DNA of 64,000 nt. Source: Meiothermus hypogaeus (GTDB lineage: Bacteria > Deinococcota > Deinococci > Deinococcales > Thermaceae). Below the pieces are notes generated by a model. It did not search any database. It saw only the letters and a list, made by a program, of their open reading frames with translations, and was not told the origin of the DNA. Positions 35,416-44,844 of the stretch are shown here, in pieces. Position 1 is the first letter of the stretch, and each line of letters begins with the position of its first letter. The DNA lies in assembly GCF_003574035.1 (NCBI RefSeq), contig NZ_QWKY01000001.1:1-64000 (forward strand). Direction: 5' to 3'. The position numbers were made by a program, and so were the translations under genes.

Positions 35416-37032
35416 TTACCAGAGGGGCTTTTCTAGTTTTAGCCGCAGGACACCTTGCTGAATGGTGACGGCCTCTGTAGAGCTGAGAAGGGCAAGCCCG
35501 CGGGGGCTGGTGAGGTTTAGCTCTGCAATCAGTTTTTTGGTCAGGGGCTTGACCTGCGGCTTCAGCTCGAGGTTGGCCTCTGGGGTGTCCCATTCGGTAA
35601 AAGCCAGGTCGTCGGCCTGATTTAAATCCACACTGTAGATGCGGCTTTTCTGGCCGTCGTGTTCGTGAACAAGCAGCAGCCGGGGCTTGGGCCAGGCCAG
35701 GCCCACCACCCGGTTTTTGGGGTCGTCCAGTAAGTAGGCATACTCCGCGAAAAGCCCATCGGGGTTCAGGCCCAGGAGAACCAGCCGTAGCACCTGCGAG
35801 GAGGCGGCTTTTTCGCAATCGGGCAAACACAGGGGCCGCCCGCTCATGAGGGCCAGGTAGTTGCGGCTTTCGTCCAGGGCTACTCCGCCCAGCAAGCCTT
35901 CCTGCACCCCAGCGGCAAACACCGGCGGCAGGGCCTCACGGGCCCCGGACTGCCCGATGGGGCCATAGAGCCGGGTTTTTTGAGCTTTGGCATCCCAGAA
36001 CAGAAGCTGCCGACCCCCCTCGAGCCAGGCCCAACCCTCGCTGGCCACGGCCACGGCCTCGTTGAGGGGATAGAAGGCCTCGAGGCGGGGGCCTTCATCC
36101 AACCTCAATAGGGCAATGGCCTGCTGTCCCTGGTGTTTGAGGGTTGCCCAGACCCGGCCACTCCCCCGGTCCTGGCCAAGGTGAATGAGGCTTTGCTCGA
36201 GGGTGGCCGAAGCCCATCCCTCTGGCAAAGGCGCTGTGCTAAGGCGGGACAGCGGAGTACCCTCTGGGACCGAGGCCGTTGTAACCTCCACCGGAACCAA
36301 CGGTGCCTGCTGGCTCGCCTGGACACTGGAGTTAACCCCGGTTTGACTAGCAGGTAGGGCGCTCGAGCTAGGGGACTGTGGGGTGTTGCTTGGCAACGCG
36401 GAAGCCACGCCACTCTGAGCAGAGGCCTCCTGGCTCGACAACCCAAGCTGCCCGACACGCCATAGCGCACGGGCCATCTGGTAACGGTTGACCGGCTGGT
36501 TTCCCCTGAATAAACCGTCTGCGCCCATGGGTAAAACATCCAATCCAATCATCCGCATCACCGCACCTTCGGCCCAGTGACCGGCCGGTAAATCGTCCGG
36601 ACGCACTACCCGGGCCGGAGCAGCAATTCCCAGGCTTTGCATTAGCTTGTCGAGCACCAGGCTAAGCTGATACCGCGTAAGAACCGACGCTCCCCGGTAG
36701 GTCTGATCCGGGAAGCCCAGTACAAGTCCCTCCCCTACCATCCGGCGAATACCAGGCAAGGCCCAGTGATTGGGTTTGACATCCTTAAAGCGCACCTCGC
36801 CCTCACGGACGGGTAAGGGGCTATCGGCAAGCACTCGAGCCAGCGTGGTGGCCAGCTGGTAGCGATCCAGGCTCAGCTCGCCCTTGAATGCACCCCCTGG
36901 GTAGCCCTGCAGCCAGCCTCTCGCTACCACTTCGGCCACAGCCGGCGCAGCCCAGTGGTCTTTGGGTATGTCGTTGGGTAGAGCCCCAGCCCACAGTGTT
37001 ACAAAAAACGTTACGTAAACAAAAAATCTCAT
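35416..37032 (-). CDS. Exported SLH-domain protein
   Basis: A 538-residue protein with signal peptide MRFFVYVTFFVTLWAGALP. Three S-layer homology modules follow (about 20-75, 80-135 and 145-200; DIPKDHWAAPAVAEVVARGWLQGYPGG is the clearest). A Ser/Pro/Gln-rich linker (about 210-270) leads to a C-terminal domain of unknown type (about 280-538) with a repeated pattern suggesting a beta-propeller. SLH modules tether proteins to the cell-wall polymer. The start at 37032 gives a proper signal peptide; the ATG-like start at 37086 does not. Confidence 0.85.
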   Translation of the reverse strand: MRFFVYVTFFVTLWAGALPNDIPKDHWAAPAVAEVVARGWLQGYPGGAFKGELSLDRYQLATTLARVLADSPLPVREGEVRFKDVKPNHWALPGIRRMVGEGLVLGFPDQTYRGASVLTRYQLSLVLDKLMQSLGIAAPARVVRPDDLPAGHWAEGAVMRMIGLDVLPMGADGLFRGNQPVNRYQMARALWRVGQLGLSSQEASAQSGVASALPSNTPQSPSSSALPASQTGVNSSVQASQQAPLVPVEVTTASVPEGTPLSRLSTAPLPEGWASATLEQSLIHLGQDRGSGRVWATLKHQGQQAIALLRLDEGPRLEAFYPLNEAVAVASEGWAWLEGGRQLLFWDAKAQKTRLYGPIGQSGAREALPPVFAAGVQEGLLGGVALDESRNYLALMSGRPLCLPDCEKAASSQVLRLVLLGLNPDGLFAEYAYLLDDPKNRVVGLAWPKPRLLLVHEHDGQKSRIYSVDLNQADDLAFTEWDTPEANLELKPQVKPLTKKLIAELNLTSPRGLALLSSTEAVTIQQGVLRLKLEKPLW

Positions 37033-37094
37033 GAATGAAATACTAGCTTCTTCCAAAGCAAAACATGACCCATCTGCCACCAACAAGCGTTACA

Positions 37095-37108
37095 TGGACT
37101 CGAGTCCA
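37095..37108. other. Perfect 14-bp palindrome in a divergent promoter region
   Basis: TGGACTCGAGTCCA, centred on CTCGAG, lies 63 bp upstream of the SLH gene and 145 bp upstream of the diguanylate cyclase gene. It may be an operator or a chance extension of the abundant CTCGAG word. Confidence 0.3.
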
Positions 37109-37252
37109 CCTTCTGGTATCCCAGGGCCTCATCGAAACCGGTGGCGTGTTTGTCTGAAGGCGCGCCCGCTTCAGCCAGGCTGGGCTGATGGTTATTTTAG
37201 CCTGTTTTGAAGCGCTTAATTTGCTAAACTGTGAGCCATTGTAGGAAACCAG

Positions 37253-39448
37253 ATGACCATTCCCTACCCCGCTATTCTTGTAGCCTCATTGGCCGCAGCT
37301 GCAGCGGTCTATGGTCTGGGATTGGCCGGCATTTATGCGTTGCCCTGGTTCATGTTTTTTTCGGCAACGGCGGCCAGCGTGCATGGCCTCTGGGTCGGCA
37401 CGGTAGCAGCGCTGGGCTCGGTGGTATTGCTAAACTTTTACCCCTCAAACCCCCAGGATTATCTGGTGATGGCCTTCATTCTGCTGCTGTCGGCTTACCT
37501 GGCCGACCAGGTTGGCCACAGCCTGCGCAGGGCCCACCGGCGGGCCAAACAGCTCGCGCAAATTCAGGATGTCTTTTTACAAGGCCTGGAACTCGTGCCA
37601 CGCTTTCTAAGCCGCGAGCAGCTTTTGCGGGAGTTGCCGGGCATGTTCTCGCAGCTTTTGCGGGGTAGCCAGCTGCGCATCTGGATTCCCCGGGGGGCCC
37701 AACAACTGGAGCTCCTCCAGACAGACCCCCTCAACACCGGCGACCTGCCTACGCCTTTGGTGCGGCAGGCCCTGGGGGTGCGCCAGCTGGTCTGGCCTGA
37801 CATGGACCTTGCGCGACGAAGCCCCAAAAAACCGGGCCATCCAGCTCCCGGAAGGGTAGGCACCCCGGGCCCCTACGAGCTGGCGGTGGCCCTGCGGGTT
37901 CGGGACGAGCCGGTAGCGGTATTACAGTTTTTGCGGGGAGAGGCCTGGCGCCAGGAGGAACTCGAGCTTTTCTTCCGCCTGGCCCAGACCGTGAGCCGCC
38001 AGCTCGAGCACCTGCAAGACCTCGAGCTCCGCAGGCTTCTGCTCAAAGTGGCCGACCAACTCTCGGCAGCCAGCAACAAACAAATAGTGGCCGAGGTGGC
38101 CCTTCGCCATCTGTTGTCTGCGCTGGATATGGAAGCCGGCGCAGTAATGCAGTATGTAAAAGGCACTTTGCGGGGTATCGGCTGGCACCTGCCCAAGGAT
38201 CTGCGGCCCGCCCTGACCCCCCTAGCCCAGGCACTCGCCAACCACCAGGGCATCGCCTGGCAGGCCTACCACAGCGGTGAGTCTCACTTTTTTGAAAACT
38301 ATTCTGCCCATCCCACGGCCCTGCCGGAACTCCAGCAGCTCGGTTTTGAAACCCTGGTGGCCTACCCGGTACACATCCGCGATGCCATGAAGGGCCGGGT
38401 GGTGCTGGTTCTGGGCAAGCGGGCCCCAGTGGCCTGGACACGCGGCAAGAAGGAAATTCTGTTGGGGGTAGAGCGGCTCCTTAGCTCTGCCCTGGAGCGG
38501 GCCTTGCTAGAGGAACTGCACCAGCGGATCAGCCGCCTGCTCACCGAGGCCTGGTCGGTGCCCTCCCAACAGGTATATGCCCATATCCTCGAGGTGGCTG
38601 TGGAGTTAGTACCCGGCAGCGAAGCCGGTAGCCTGTGGGTGTGGGACGGGGCTGCATATCGCTGTAGGGCCTGGGTGGGTTCTGGGCAGGCCTGCGAAGA
38701 AACGCAGGACGAGAGCAGCTTTATGGAGTGGTTTGGTCTGGAACCCGCCAAAGCGCTCTCAGGCCAGCCCCGCATCCGCAGCGGTCAACAAACCTTGCGC
38801 CAGGGCTTACAGGCCAACCTGTGCCTCCCGGTGGGCCATCAGGGCCGGGTGCTGGCCTATCTTAACCTGGATAATCAGCACGACCCCGAGGCTTTTGCCG
38901 AAGACTCCCTGGCGGTAGCCCGTTTGTTTGCTGCGCCCATTGCTACTTTGATACACGAGCTGCAAAATAGGTCAGCTTTGGAAAAAGCCGCGCTGACTGA
39001 TGGGCTCACCGGCCTTTACAACCGACGGGCTTTTGACCTGCGCCTGCAGGAGGAGTTCGAGCGGGCCCGGCGCTACGGGTATTCACTCTCGTTGCTGGTG
39101 ATTGATCTCAAGAACTTTAAGCCCATCAACGACCAACTCGGCCACGCCGTGGGCGATCAGGCCCTGGTAGCGGTGGCCAGGGTACTGGCCCAGGCCCAAC
39201 GCTTAGGCGACATGGTCTTCCGTTGGGGCGGCGACGAGTTTGCAGTGCTGTTGCCGCAGACCGACCTGGAGGGGGCCCGGGCCGCAGCCGGCCGGCTGCT
39301 CGAGGCCCTCTCAACCATCTGCTTTGAAGGCTTTTGCCTTTCAGCCAACATCGGTGCGGCCAGTTTCCCCCAGGAAGCCGATAGCGCACAGATGCTGCTC
39401 AATCTGGCCGATCGGCGCATGTACGACGATAAAAAAGGGGTTGGGTAA
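37253..39448 (+). CDS. Membrane-bound diguanylate cyclase with GAF domains
   Basis: A 731-residue protein. About three N-terminal membrane helices (8-90) precede a cytoplasmic part with two or three GAF-like sensor domains (about 95-245, 265-405 and 430-565) and a C-terminal GGDEF domain (about 572-731). The active site is RWGGDEFAVLLP. Five residues before it is an RLGD inhibitory site (RxxD), so product feedback by c-di-GMP is expected. TAAACT near 37222 may be its -10 box. The downstream hisS has its own promoter. Confidence 0.92.
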   Translation: MTIPYPAILVASLAAAAAVYGLGLAGIYALPWFMFFSATAASVHGLWVGTVAALGSVVLLNFYPSNPQDYLVMAFILLLSAYLADQVGHSLRRAHRRAKQLAQIQDVFLQGLELVPRFLSREQLLRELPGMFSQLLRGSQLRIWIPRGAQQLELLQTDPLNTGDLPTPLVRQALGVRQLVWPDMDLARRSPKKPGHPAPGRVGTPGPYELAVALRVRDEPVAVLQFLRGEAWRQEELELFFRLAQTVSRQLEHLQDLELRRLLLKVADQLSAASNKQIVAEVALRHLLSALDMEAGAVMQYVKGTLRGIGWHLPKDLRPALTPLAQALANHQGIAWQAYHSGESHFFENYSAHPTALPELQQLGFETLVAYPVHIRDAMKGRVVLVLGKRAPVAWTRGKKEILLGVERLLSSALERALLEELHQRISRLLTEAWSVPSQQVYAHILEVAVELVPGSEAGSLWVWDGAAYRCRAWVGSGQACEETQDESSFMEWFGLEPAKALSGQPRIRSGQQTLRQGLQANLCLPVGHQGRVLAYLNLDNQHDPEAFAEDSLAVARLFAAPIATLIHELQNRSALEKAALTDGLTGLYNRRAFDLRLQEEFERARRYGYSLSLLVIDLKNFKPINDQLGHAVGDQALVAVARVLAQAQRLGDMVFRWGGDEFAVLLPQTDLEGARAAAGRLLEALSTICFEGFCLSANIGAASFPQEADSAQMLLNLADRRMYDDKKGVG

Positions 39449-39493
39449 GGCTTTAGCCTGCTTGCGGGAGGGCCCCTGAGCACGCGGGACCCT

Positions 39494-39499
39494 TAGAAT
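39494..39499 (+). promoter_or_regulatory. -10 box of hisS (leaderless arrangement)
   Basis: TAGAAT lies 7 bp before the hisS ATG at 39507, so transcription should start at or next to the start codon. No clear -35 box was seen, and there is no ribosome-binding site. Confidence 0.5.
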
Positions 39500-39506
39500 A
39501 AGGGTC

Positions 39507-40793
39507 ATGTTGAAGGCGGTACCCGGAACCAACGACATCTTTGCCCAGGCCAGAGAATACCCTTTCCGTGAGCCGGTCTTTCGCTACATTACCCAGACCG
39601 CCGAGGAGGTGTTGCGGGGGGCCGGAGCGCAGATGATCCATACCCCCATCTTCGAGTATCTGGAAGTGCTGCAAAAAGGCGTGGGCCTGACCTCAGACAT
39701 TGTGGTCAAGAAGGAGATGTACGTGCTCGAGGACCGCGGGGGACGGGTGCTGGGACTGCGTCCGGAGCCCACAGCCTCTATCGTGCGGGCCTACAACGAA
39801 CACGGCATGAAGGTCTGGTCCCAGCCGGTGCGACTTTTTACCTGGGGGCCTATTTTCCGGGCGGAACGCCAGCAAAAGGGCCGCTACAAGCAGTTTCATC
39901 AGGTAGACTACGAGGCCCTGGGCCTCGCTGATCCTCTCCTGGACGCGGAAGCCATTGCGCTGATGGTGCGCATTTACAAAACGTTAGGCTTGAAAAACCT
40001 CGAGGTCAAGCTGGGCTCGGTCGGCGACCCCGAAGACCGCCTGCGCTACAACGAGTACCTGCGGGAGCTCTTCAGGCCTCATGCCGAGAAGCTCTCGGAG
40101 GACTCCAGGGTGCGCCTGGAAGCCAACCCCATGCGGATTCTGGACTCCAAGAGTGAGATCGACCAGCAGATTGTGGCCGATTTGCAGGTCAAGCCCATGC
40201 TGGCGTTTCTGGGTGAGGCATCGCGGGCCTTCCACGAGAAGGTGTGTTACTACCTGGAACGGTTGGGAATTTCGTTCAGCGTTGACCCCAGCATTGTGCG
40301 CGGTCTGGATTACTATGTCCGCACTGCCTGGGAAGTCCACCATGCTCAGATTGGGGCCAAGTCGGCCCTGGGAGGTGGAGGTCGCTACGACGGTCTTTCC
40401 GAAATGCTGGGCGGCCCCCGGGTACCGGGGGTGGGCTTTGGTATAGGCATCGAGCGGGTGGCCATTGCCCTCGAGCAAGAGGGCATTGCGATCCCTCCCG
40501 ACCCCTCCCCCACGCTTTACCTGGCCCCCCTGGACGAACCCGCCCAGATCGAGGCCCTGGCCCTGGCCGAAAGCTTGCGTCCTAAGGTGAGCGTGGAGAT
40601 TGGCTATACCCCCAAAAGCCCGCGCAAGGCCCTCGAGGATGCCCTCAAGAAAGGAGCCTGCTACGTGGGCTTTCTGGGTGAAGGCGAGCGGGCCAGGGGG
40701 GTCATCACCCTCAAACACCTGGAGAGCGGTGAGCAGAAGGAGCTCGAGCCCCTGCAACTGCACAGCCTCTTTGAGGGCCCCGACCCCAAGTAG
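39507..40793 (+). CDS. hisS: Histidyl-tRNA synthetase
   Basis: A 428-residue class II synthetase. Motif 1 region: KAVPGTNDIF...YPFREPVFRYI; motif 2: LRPEPTASIVRAYNEHGM...GPIFRAERQQKGRYKQFHQVDYEALG; the histidine-specific RGLDYYVRTAWEVH; motif 3: GVGFGIGIERVAIAL. The C-terminal anticodon domain covers about 325-420. It charges tRNA-His, and a tRNA-His gene is in this window at 57.6 kb. It appears to be a single gene with a leaderless promoter. Confidence 0.96.
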   Translation: MLKAVPGTNDIFAQAREYPFREPVFRYITQTAEEVLRGAGAQMIHTPIFEYLEVLQKGVGLTSDIVVKKEMYVLEDRGGRVLGLRPEPTASIVRAYNEHGMKVWSQPVRLFTWGPIFRAERQQKGRYKQFHQVDYEALGLADPLLDAEAIALMVRIYKTLGLKNLEVKLGSVGDPEDRLRYNEYLRELFRPHAEKLSEDSRVRLEANPMRILDSKSEIDQQIVADLQVKPMLAFLGEASRAFHEKVCYYLERLGISFSVDPSIVRGLDYYVRTAWEVHHAQIGAKSALGGGGRYDGLSEMLGGPRVPGVGFGIGIERVAIALEQEGIAIPPDPSPTLYLAPLDEPAQIEALALAESLRPKVSVEIGYTPKSPRKALEDALKKGACYVGFLGEGERARGVITLKHLESGEQKELEPLQLHSLFEGPDPK

Positions 40794-40816
40794 CCATTTC
40801 CTTTTTCATCAGCCCG

Positions 40817-42523
40817 CTAGGGACCGACGGGTTTACTTTCCGATTGTGTCTGGCGATTTCTCTCTACGTGGCTCCAGGCGTGGCCGATGGCCTGGTCGGT
40901 AGTTTCGAACAGATGGTGCCCATGGGTAGTAATTTCGTCGAGCAAGCCCATGCGCGCCAGCACTTCCCTGGGCTGCGGTTGTAAACCTGAGATGAGAAAC
41001 TTAATACCTTTTCGCTCCAGGGCTTGCTTCATGGTCAGGAGGGCGTTGGCCCCACTCGCATCGATGACCTTAACCCGCCGCATCCGCAGAATCAGCGCGT
41101 CTACCTTGGAGATTTGTGTCAGGTTGTTGATAAACTCGCCTGCTGCCGCAAAGAACAGCGGTCCGTCTACTCGGAAAGCTACCACCCGCTCGCGCAGCAG
41201 GTCGTGATCGACCTCGAGATGCGACGGAACCTGGGGTGTTAGATCCATGGGCTCCAGGCTCAGGGAGTTGCGCATTCGCTGGATGAACAAAATCCCGGCC
41301 AGCACCAGCCCCACCTCAATGGCCAGCACCAGGTCGAAGGCCACCGTCATGCCCATGGTGACCAGCATGGTGCTCAGGTCGCTTTTGGTCGAGCGCAAGA
41401 TGGCCTGTACAGCCTCCCACTCAATCATCCGCACCGCTACCACCATCAGAATGCCCGCCAGGGCAGCAAGGGGAATCGCTTGCGCCAGCGGCCCCAGCAG
41501 CACCACCACCAGGAGCAAGAAGAGTGCATGAATGATGCCCGAAAGTCGGGTTTGCGCCCCCGAGCGAACATTGACCGCTGTACGGGCGATGGCCCCGGTG
41601 GCCGGAATTCCCCCAAAGATGGGGGCCAGCAGATTGGCGAAGCTCGAGCCAATCACCTCCCGGTCGGGGTCGTGGCGTTCGCGGATAGTCATGCTGTCGG
41701 CCACAACAGCCGAAAGCAGGGTCTCGATGCCGGCCAGCAGGGCTACTGCCAGGGCAGGGCTGAACAGGCGGCTCACATCGGTAAAACTCCAGGCGGGCAG
41801 ATGGGGCGCAGGCAGTGTGGTAGGAATCTCGCCGATGCGAGGCACATCAAAAAGTAAGCTCACCAGCGTTACTGCAATGAGGGCCACAATGCTACCTGGA
41901 ATGTGCTTGACATAGCGGCCCCACAACAAAATTAGACCCACCGTGAGCAGAGTCAGGAGCGGGGCGGCCATTTCGGGTTGACGAAGATAATCCTGCAAGG
42001 CCTCCAGGGTGATGGGCAGGATGTGTTCGCCCCTGGGCGTTGCCACGCCCAGCATTGCTGGAATTTGCTGCAGGAAAATGATGATGGCAATGCCATTGGT
42101 AAAGCCGATCACCACCGGGTAAGGGATGAGTTGAATGAGGCGACCAAAGCGCAGCAGGCCCATGACCAGCAGGATCAGGCCGGCCATGATGCCCACCAGG
42201 AAAATCTTGTCTACCCCGTACTGGGCAATGATCGGCAGAAGAACCACCGTCATGGCTCCGGTGGGGCCGGTGATGTTGTAACGCGAACCACCCATCGCCG
42301 AGCCTATGAAGCCAGCCACAATGGCGGTAAATAGTCCGGCGGCAGCTCCGGCCCCACTGGTCACCCCAAAAGCCAGGGCCAGGGGTAGCGCAACTACCCC
42401 CACAGTCAGACCGGCCAGCAGGTCCTGCTGGAAGCGGGTCGGGTTGTAGTCAGAAAACTCCTGGCGCCAGGCCGGAATGGGGTTGAGGAGCTCGAGGCTC
42501 TTCAACCAGCTGTTGCTAATCAC
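40817..42523 (-). CDS. SulP-family anion transporter with STAS domain
   Basis: A 568-residue protein with 10-14 membrane helices and the SulP signature region QQDLLAGLTVGVVALPLALAFGV at 33-55. The C-terminal STAS domain covers about 435-555 (LILRMRRVKVIDASGANALLTMK). Members carry sulfate, bicarbonate or other anions; the substrate is not clear. Its ATG overlaps the stop of the ArsR-type gene by 4 bp, so the regulator and transporter form an operon. Confidence 0.9.
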   Translation of the reverse strand: MISNSWLKSLELLNPIPAWRQEFSDYNPTRFQQDLLAGLTVGVVALPLALAFGVTSGAGAAAGLFTAIVAGFIGSAMGGSRYNITGPTGAMTVVLLPIIAQYGVDKIFLVGIMAGLILLVMGLLRFGRLIQLIPYPVVIGFTNGIAIIIFLQQIPAMLGVATPRGEHILPITLEALQDYLRQPEMAAPLLTLLTVGLILLWGRYVKHIPGSIVALIAVTLVSLLFDVPRIGEIPTTLPAPHLPAWSFTDVSRLFSPALAVALLAGIETLLSAVVADSMTIRERHDPDREVIGSSFANLLAPIFGGIPATGAIARTAVNVRSGAQTRLSGIIHALFLLLVVVLLGPLAQAIPLAALAGILMVVAVRMIEWEAVQAILRSTKSDLSTMLVTMGMTVAFDLVLAIEVGLVLAGILFIQRMRNSLSLEPMDLTPQVPSHLEVDHDLLRERVVAFRVDGPLFFAAAGEFINNLTQISKVDALILRMRRVKVIDASGANALLTMKQALERKGIKFLISGLQPQPREVLARMGLLDEITTHGHHLFETTDQAIGHAWSHVERNRQTQSESKPVGP

Positions 42524-42861
42524 CTTGACCCCACCTCCCGCCGGATCTGAGCCAGCATCTCGCCGGACTGGGCCAGTTGTCGTTCGAAAATGGTTCGACC
42601 CAGGTCAAGAAAGACGTACACCTCCGGGTCAGCGGTGCGGTAAAAGATAGTAGTGCCTTCCTTACGGGTTTCCACGAACCCCCGCTGGCGCAAGATGGAT
42701 AGCTGCTGCGAAACCGCAGGCTGGTCAGCATTAAGTTCAGCCACCAGTTGACCTACGCTCTTCTCCCCTTTGCGCAGGCTGTCTAGAATAGCCAGCCGCA
42801 AAGGGTGGCTGAGCGCCTTGAAAAACTCCGCTTTGAAGCGGTGAAGGGCCGATTCCGCCAT
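42520..42861 (-). CDS. ArsR-family transcriptional repressor
   Basis: A 113-residue winged-helix protein: KALSHPLRLAILDSLRKGEKSVGQLVAELNADQPAVSQQLSILRQRGFVETRKEGTTIFY. It contains no cysteine, so the classic Cys metal site and the Cys-pair persulfide site are both absent; the ligand is unknown. It is co-transcribed with the SulP transporter and probably represses it. Its start is preceded by a very AT-rich repeat (ATATA units, 42862-42890), a plausible operator. Confidence 0.88.
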   Translation of the reverse strand: MAESALHRFKAEFFKALSHPLRLAILDSLRKGEKSVGQLVAELNADQPAVSQQLSILRQRGFVETRKEGTTIFYRTADPEVYVFLDLGRTIFERQLAQSGEMLAQIRREVGSR

Positions 42862-42936
42862 GATATAAATATAATATAATATAACAATATTTGCAAGTTC
42901 GAAGGGCTATAAATGCTTCTTTGATTTGTGTATATT

Positions 42937-42960
42937 TTCACGATAAAATGTATTTGTGAA
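42937..42960. promoter_or_regulatory. Palindrome, copy 3 of the TTCACGA...TCGTGAA family
   Basis: Read on the minus strand it is TTCACAA, 10 bp, TCGTGAA. The arms extend to about 10 bp in all (42932-42965, ATATTTTCAC with its complement). It sits between arsR-SulP and aspS, 35 bp before the aspS -35 box. Confidence 0.55.
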
Positions 42961-42994
42961 AATATTAATAACTAGCTGCACACGTCATCGCAAT

Positions 42995-43022
42995 TTGAGA
43001 AGTTTTCACAAAAAGGTATGCT
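42995..43022 (+). promoter_or_regulatory. Leaderless promoter of aspS
   Basis: TTGAGA at 42995-43000 and TATGCT at 43017-43022 are separated by 16 bases. The ATG at 43030 begins 7 bp after the -10 box. The upstream ATG at 43018 lies inside the -10 box, so it cannot be the start of this transcript. Confidence 0.65.
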
Positions 43023-43029
43023 AAAGCCT

Positions 43030-44772
43030 ATGCGCCGTACGCTCTATTGTGGCAATTTACGCGAACAACATGCAGGGGAAAAAGTAGTCCTGGAAGGCTG
43101 GGTCAACCGCAGGCGCGACCTGGGGGGGCTTATTTTTATTGACCTGCGGGACCGCGAGGGCATTGTCCAGGTTATCGCCAACCCCGATTCAACCTGTTTT
43201 ACCGAAGCGGATAGGGTCCGCCCAGAATGGGTGGTGCGGGTAGTGGGGGTGGTTCGTAGCCGCCCTGCCGATCAGGTCAACCCAAAACTAAGCACCGGTG
43301 CGGTGGAGGTGGTGGCGGAGAGCCTCGAGGTGCTGGCTGAAGCCAAGACACCCCCCTTCCCCATTGACGCCGGCTGGCGGGGTGAGCAGGACCAGAGCGT
43401 AAATGAGGAAGTGCGTCTGAAAAACCGTGTGGTAGACCTCCGTCGAAAGCGGCTGCACGACAACCTGCGGCTAAGGCATAAAGTGATTGCCGCAATCTAC
43501 CGCTTTCTGGATGCCGAGGGCTTCATCGGCGTGGAAACCCCCTACCTGACCCGCTCGACCCCTGAAGGCGCGCGGGACTTTCTGGTGCCCTCGAGGCTGG
43601 AGCCCGGCCACTTTTATGCCCTGCCCCAGTCGCCCCAGCTCTTCAAGCAGATGCTGATGGTGGCTGGCTACGACCGCTATTTTCAGATCGCCCGCTGCTT
43701 CCGCGATGAGGACCTGCGGGCCGACCGCCAGCCCGACTTCACCCAGCTCGATATGGAGCTGTCGTTCGTGACCCAGGAGGACATCATTGCCCTCAACGAG
43801 CGGCTGGCCGCCTACATCCTCCAGGAAGCCCTGGGGGTGGAGCTTAGCCTTCCCTTCCCGCGCCTCACCTATGCCGAAGTGATGAACCGCTACGGCTCCG
43901 ACAAACCCGACCTGCGATTTGGCCTGGAGTTGCAAGACGCAACGGAAGTGTTCAAAGGCGGCGAGTTTAGGGCCTTTGCCAGCGCCGAGACCGTCAAGGT
44001 CCTGGTGGTGCCGGCCCTGCTGCCCCGCAAGGAGATCGAGGAGCTCGAGGCCCTCGCCAAGTCCAAAGGGGCAGCGGGTCTGGCCTGGGCCCGGCTGGAA
44101 AATAGCGCGTTCACGGGAGGTATTGCCAGGTTCATACCGCCCGGCCTGCGCGAGAAAATAGCGATTTCGGAGGGCCAGACCGTGCTGTTCGTGGCCGGCC
44201 CCTGGCGTAAGGCGGTCGAGAGCCTGGGGGCGGTGCGGCTCGAGCTCGGCAAGCGGCTCAAGCTGATCGAGCCCGGCTACAAGTTTTTATGGGTGGTGGA
44301 CTTCCCTCTCCTAGAGTGGGACGAAGAAGCCAACCGGTGGACCTACATGCACCACCCTTTTACCAGCCCCAACCTCGAAGACCTGCCGCTGTTGGAGAAC
44401 AACCCCGGTCAGGTGCGGGCGTACGCCTACGACTTTGTACTCAACGGCAGCGAAATTGGGGGCGGCTCCATCCGCATCCATCGCCGCGACTTGCAAGAGC
44501 GCATGTTTACCCTGCTGGGCATCGGCCCCCAGGAGGCCCAGGAGAAGTTTGGCTTTTTGCTCGAGGCCCTCTCCTACGGCGCACCCCCCCACGGCGGCAT
44601 CGCCTGGGGCCTCGACCGTTTCGTTGCGCACCTGGCTGGCGAGGATTCTATTCGGGAGGTCATTGCCTTCCCCAAGAACAAAGAGGGTAAAGAAACGCTC
44701 ACCGGCGCCCCCGCCCCTGTGGACGAAACCCAGCTGGCTGCGGTCGGGCTGGCCATACGGGGTAACGCATGA
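43030..44772 (+). CDS. aspS: Aspartyl-tRNA synthetase (bacterial type)
   Basis: A 580-residue class II synthetase with an N-terminal anticodon OB fold ([43 protein letters not shown]), a GAD insertion (about 285-410) and class II motifs [18 protein letters not shown] and [16 protein letters not shown]. The Leu in RRRDLGG, where non-discriminating enzymes usually have His, suggests it charges only tRNA-Asp. The start at 43030 follows from the promoter position and matches the Thermus N-terminus MRRT. Confidence 0.95.
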   Translation: MRRTLYCGNLREQHAGEKVVLEGWVNRRRDLGGLIFIDLRDREGIVQVIANPDSTCFTEADRVRPEWVVRVVGVVRSRPADQVNPKLSTGAVEVVAESLEVLAEAKTPPFPIDAGWRGEQDQSVNEEVRLKNRVVDLRRKRLHDNLRLRHKVIAAIYRFLDAEGFIGVETPYLTRSTPEGARDFLVPSRLEPGHFYALPQSPQLFKQMLMVAGYDRYFQIARCFRDEDLRADRQPDFTQLDMELSFVTQEDIIALNERLAAYILQEALGVELSLPFPRLTYAEVMNRYGSDKPDLRFGLELQDATEVFKGGEFRAFASAETVKVLVVPALLPRKEIEELEALAKSKGAAGLAWARLENSAFTGGIARFIPPGLREKIAISEGQTVLFVAGPWRKAVESLGAVRLELGKRLKLIEPGYKFLWVVDFPLLEWDEEANRWTYMHHPFTSPNLEDLPLLENNPGQVRAYAYDFVLNGSEIGGGSIRIHRRDLQERMFTLLGIGPQEAQEKFGFLLEALSYGAPPHGGIAWGLDRFVAHLAGEDSIREVIAFPKNKEGKETLTGAPAPVDETQLAAVGLAIRGNA

Positions 44773-44844
44773 AACCCAAAGACACCATAACCCCATGCCC
44801 TAACCTGAGGGATATTCCGAACCGAACGGAAAAGGGGGTTAGCC

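Noticed and set aside
42937-42960. The 24-bp palindromes as dif or parS sites
   Set aside because: parS is a contiguous 16-bp palindrome without spacer, and dif has 11-bp arms of different sequence with a 6-bp centre. Four scattered copies also do not fit a single dif site.
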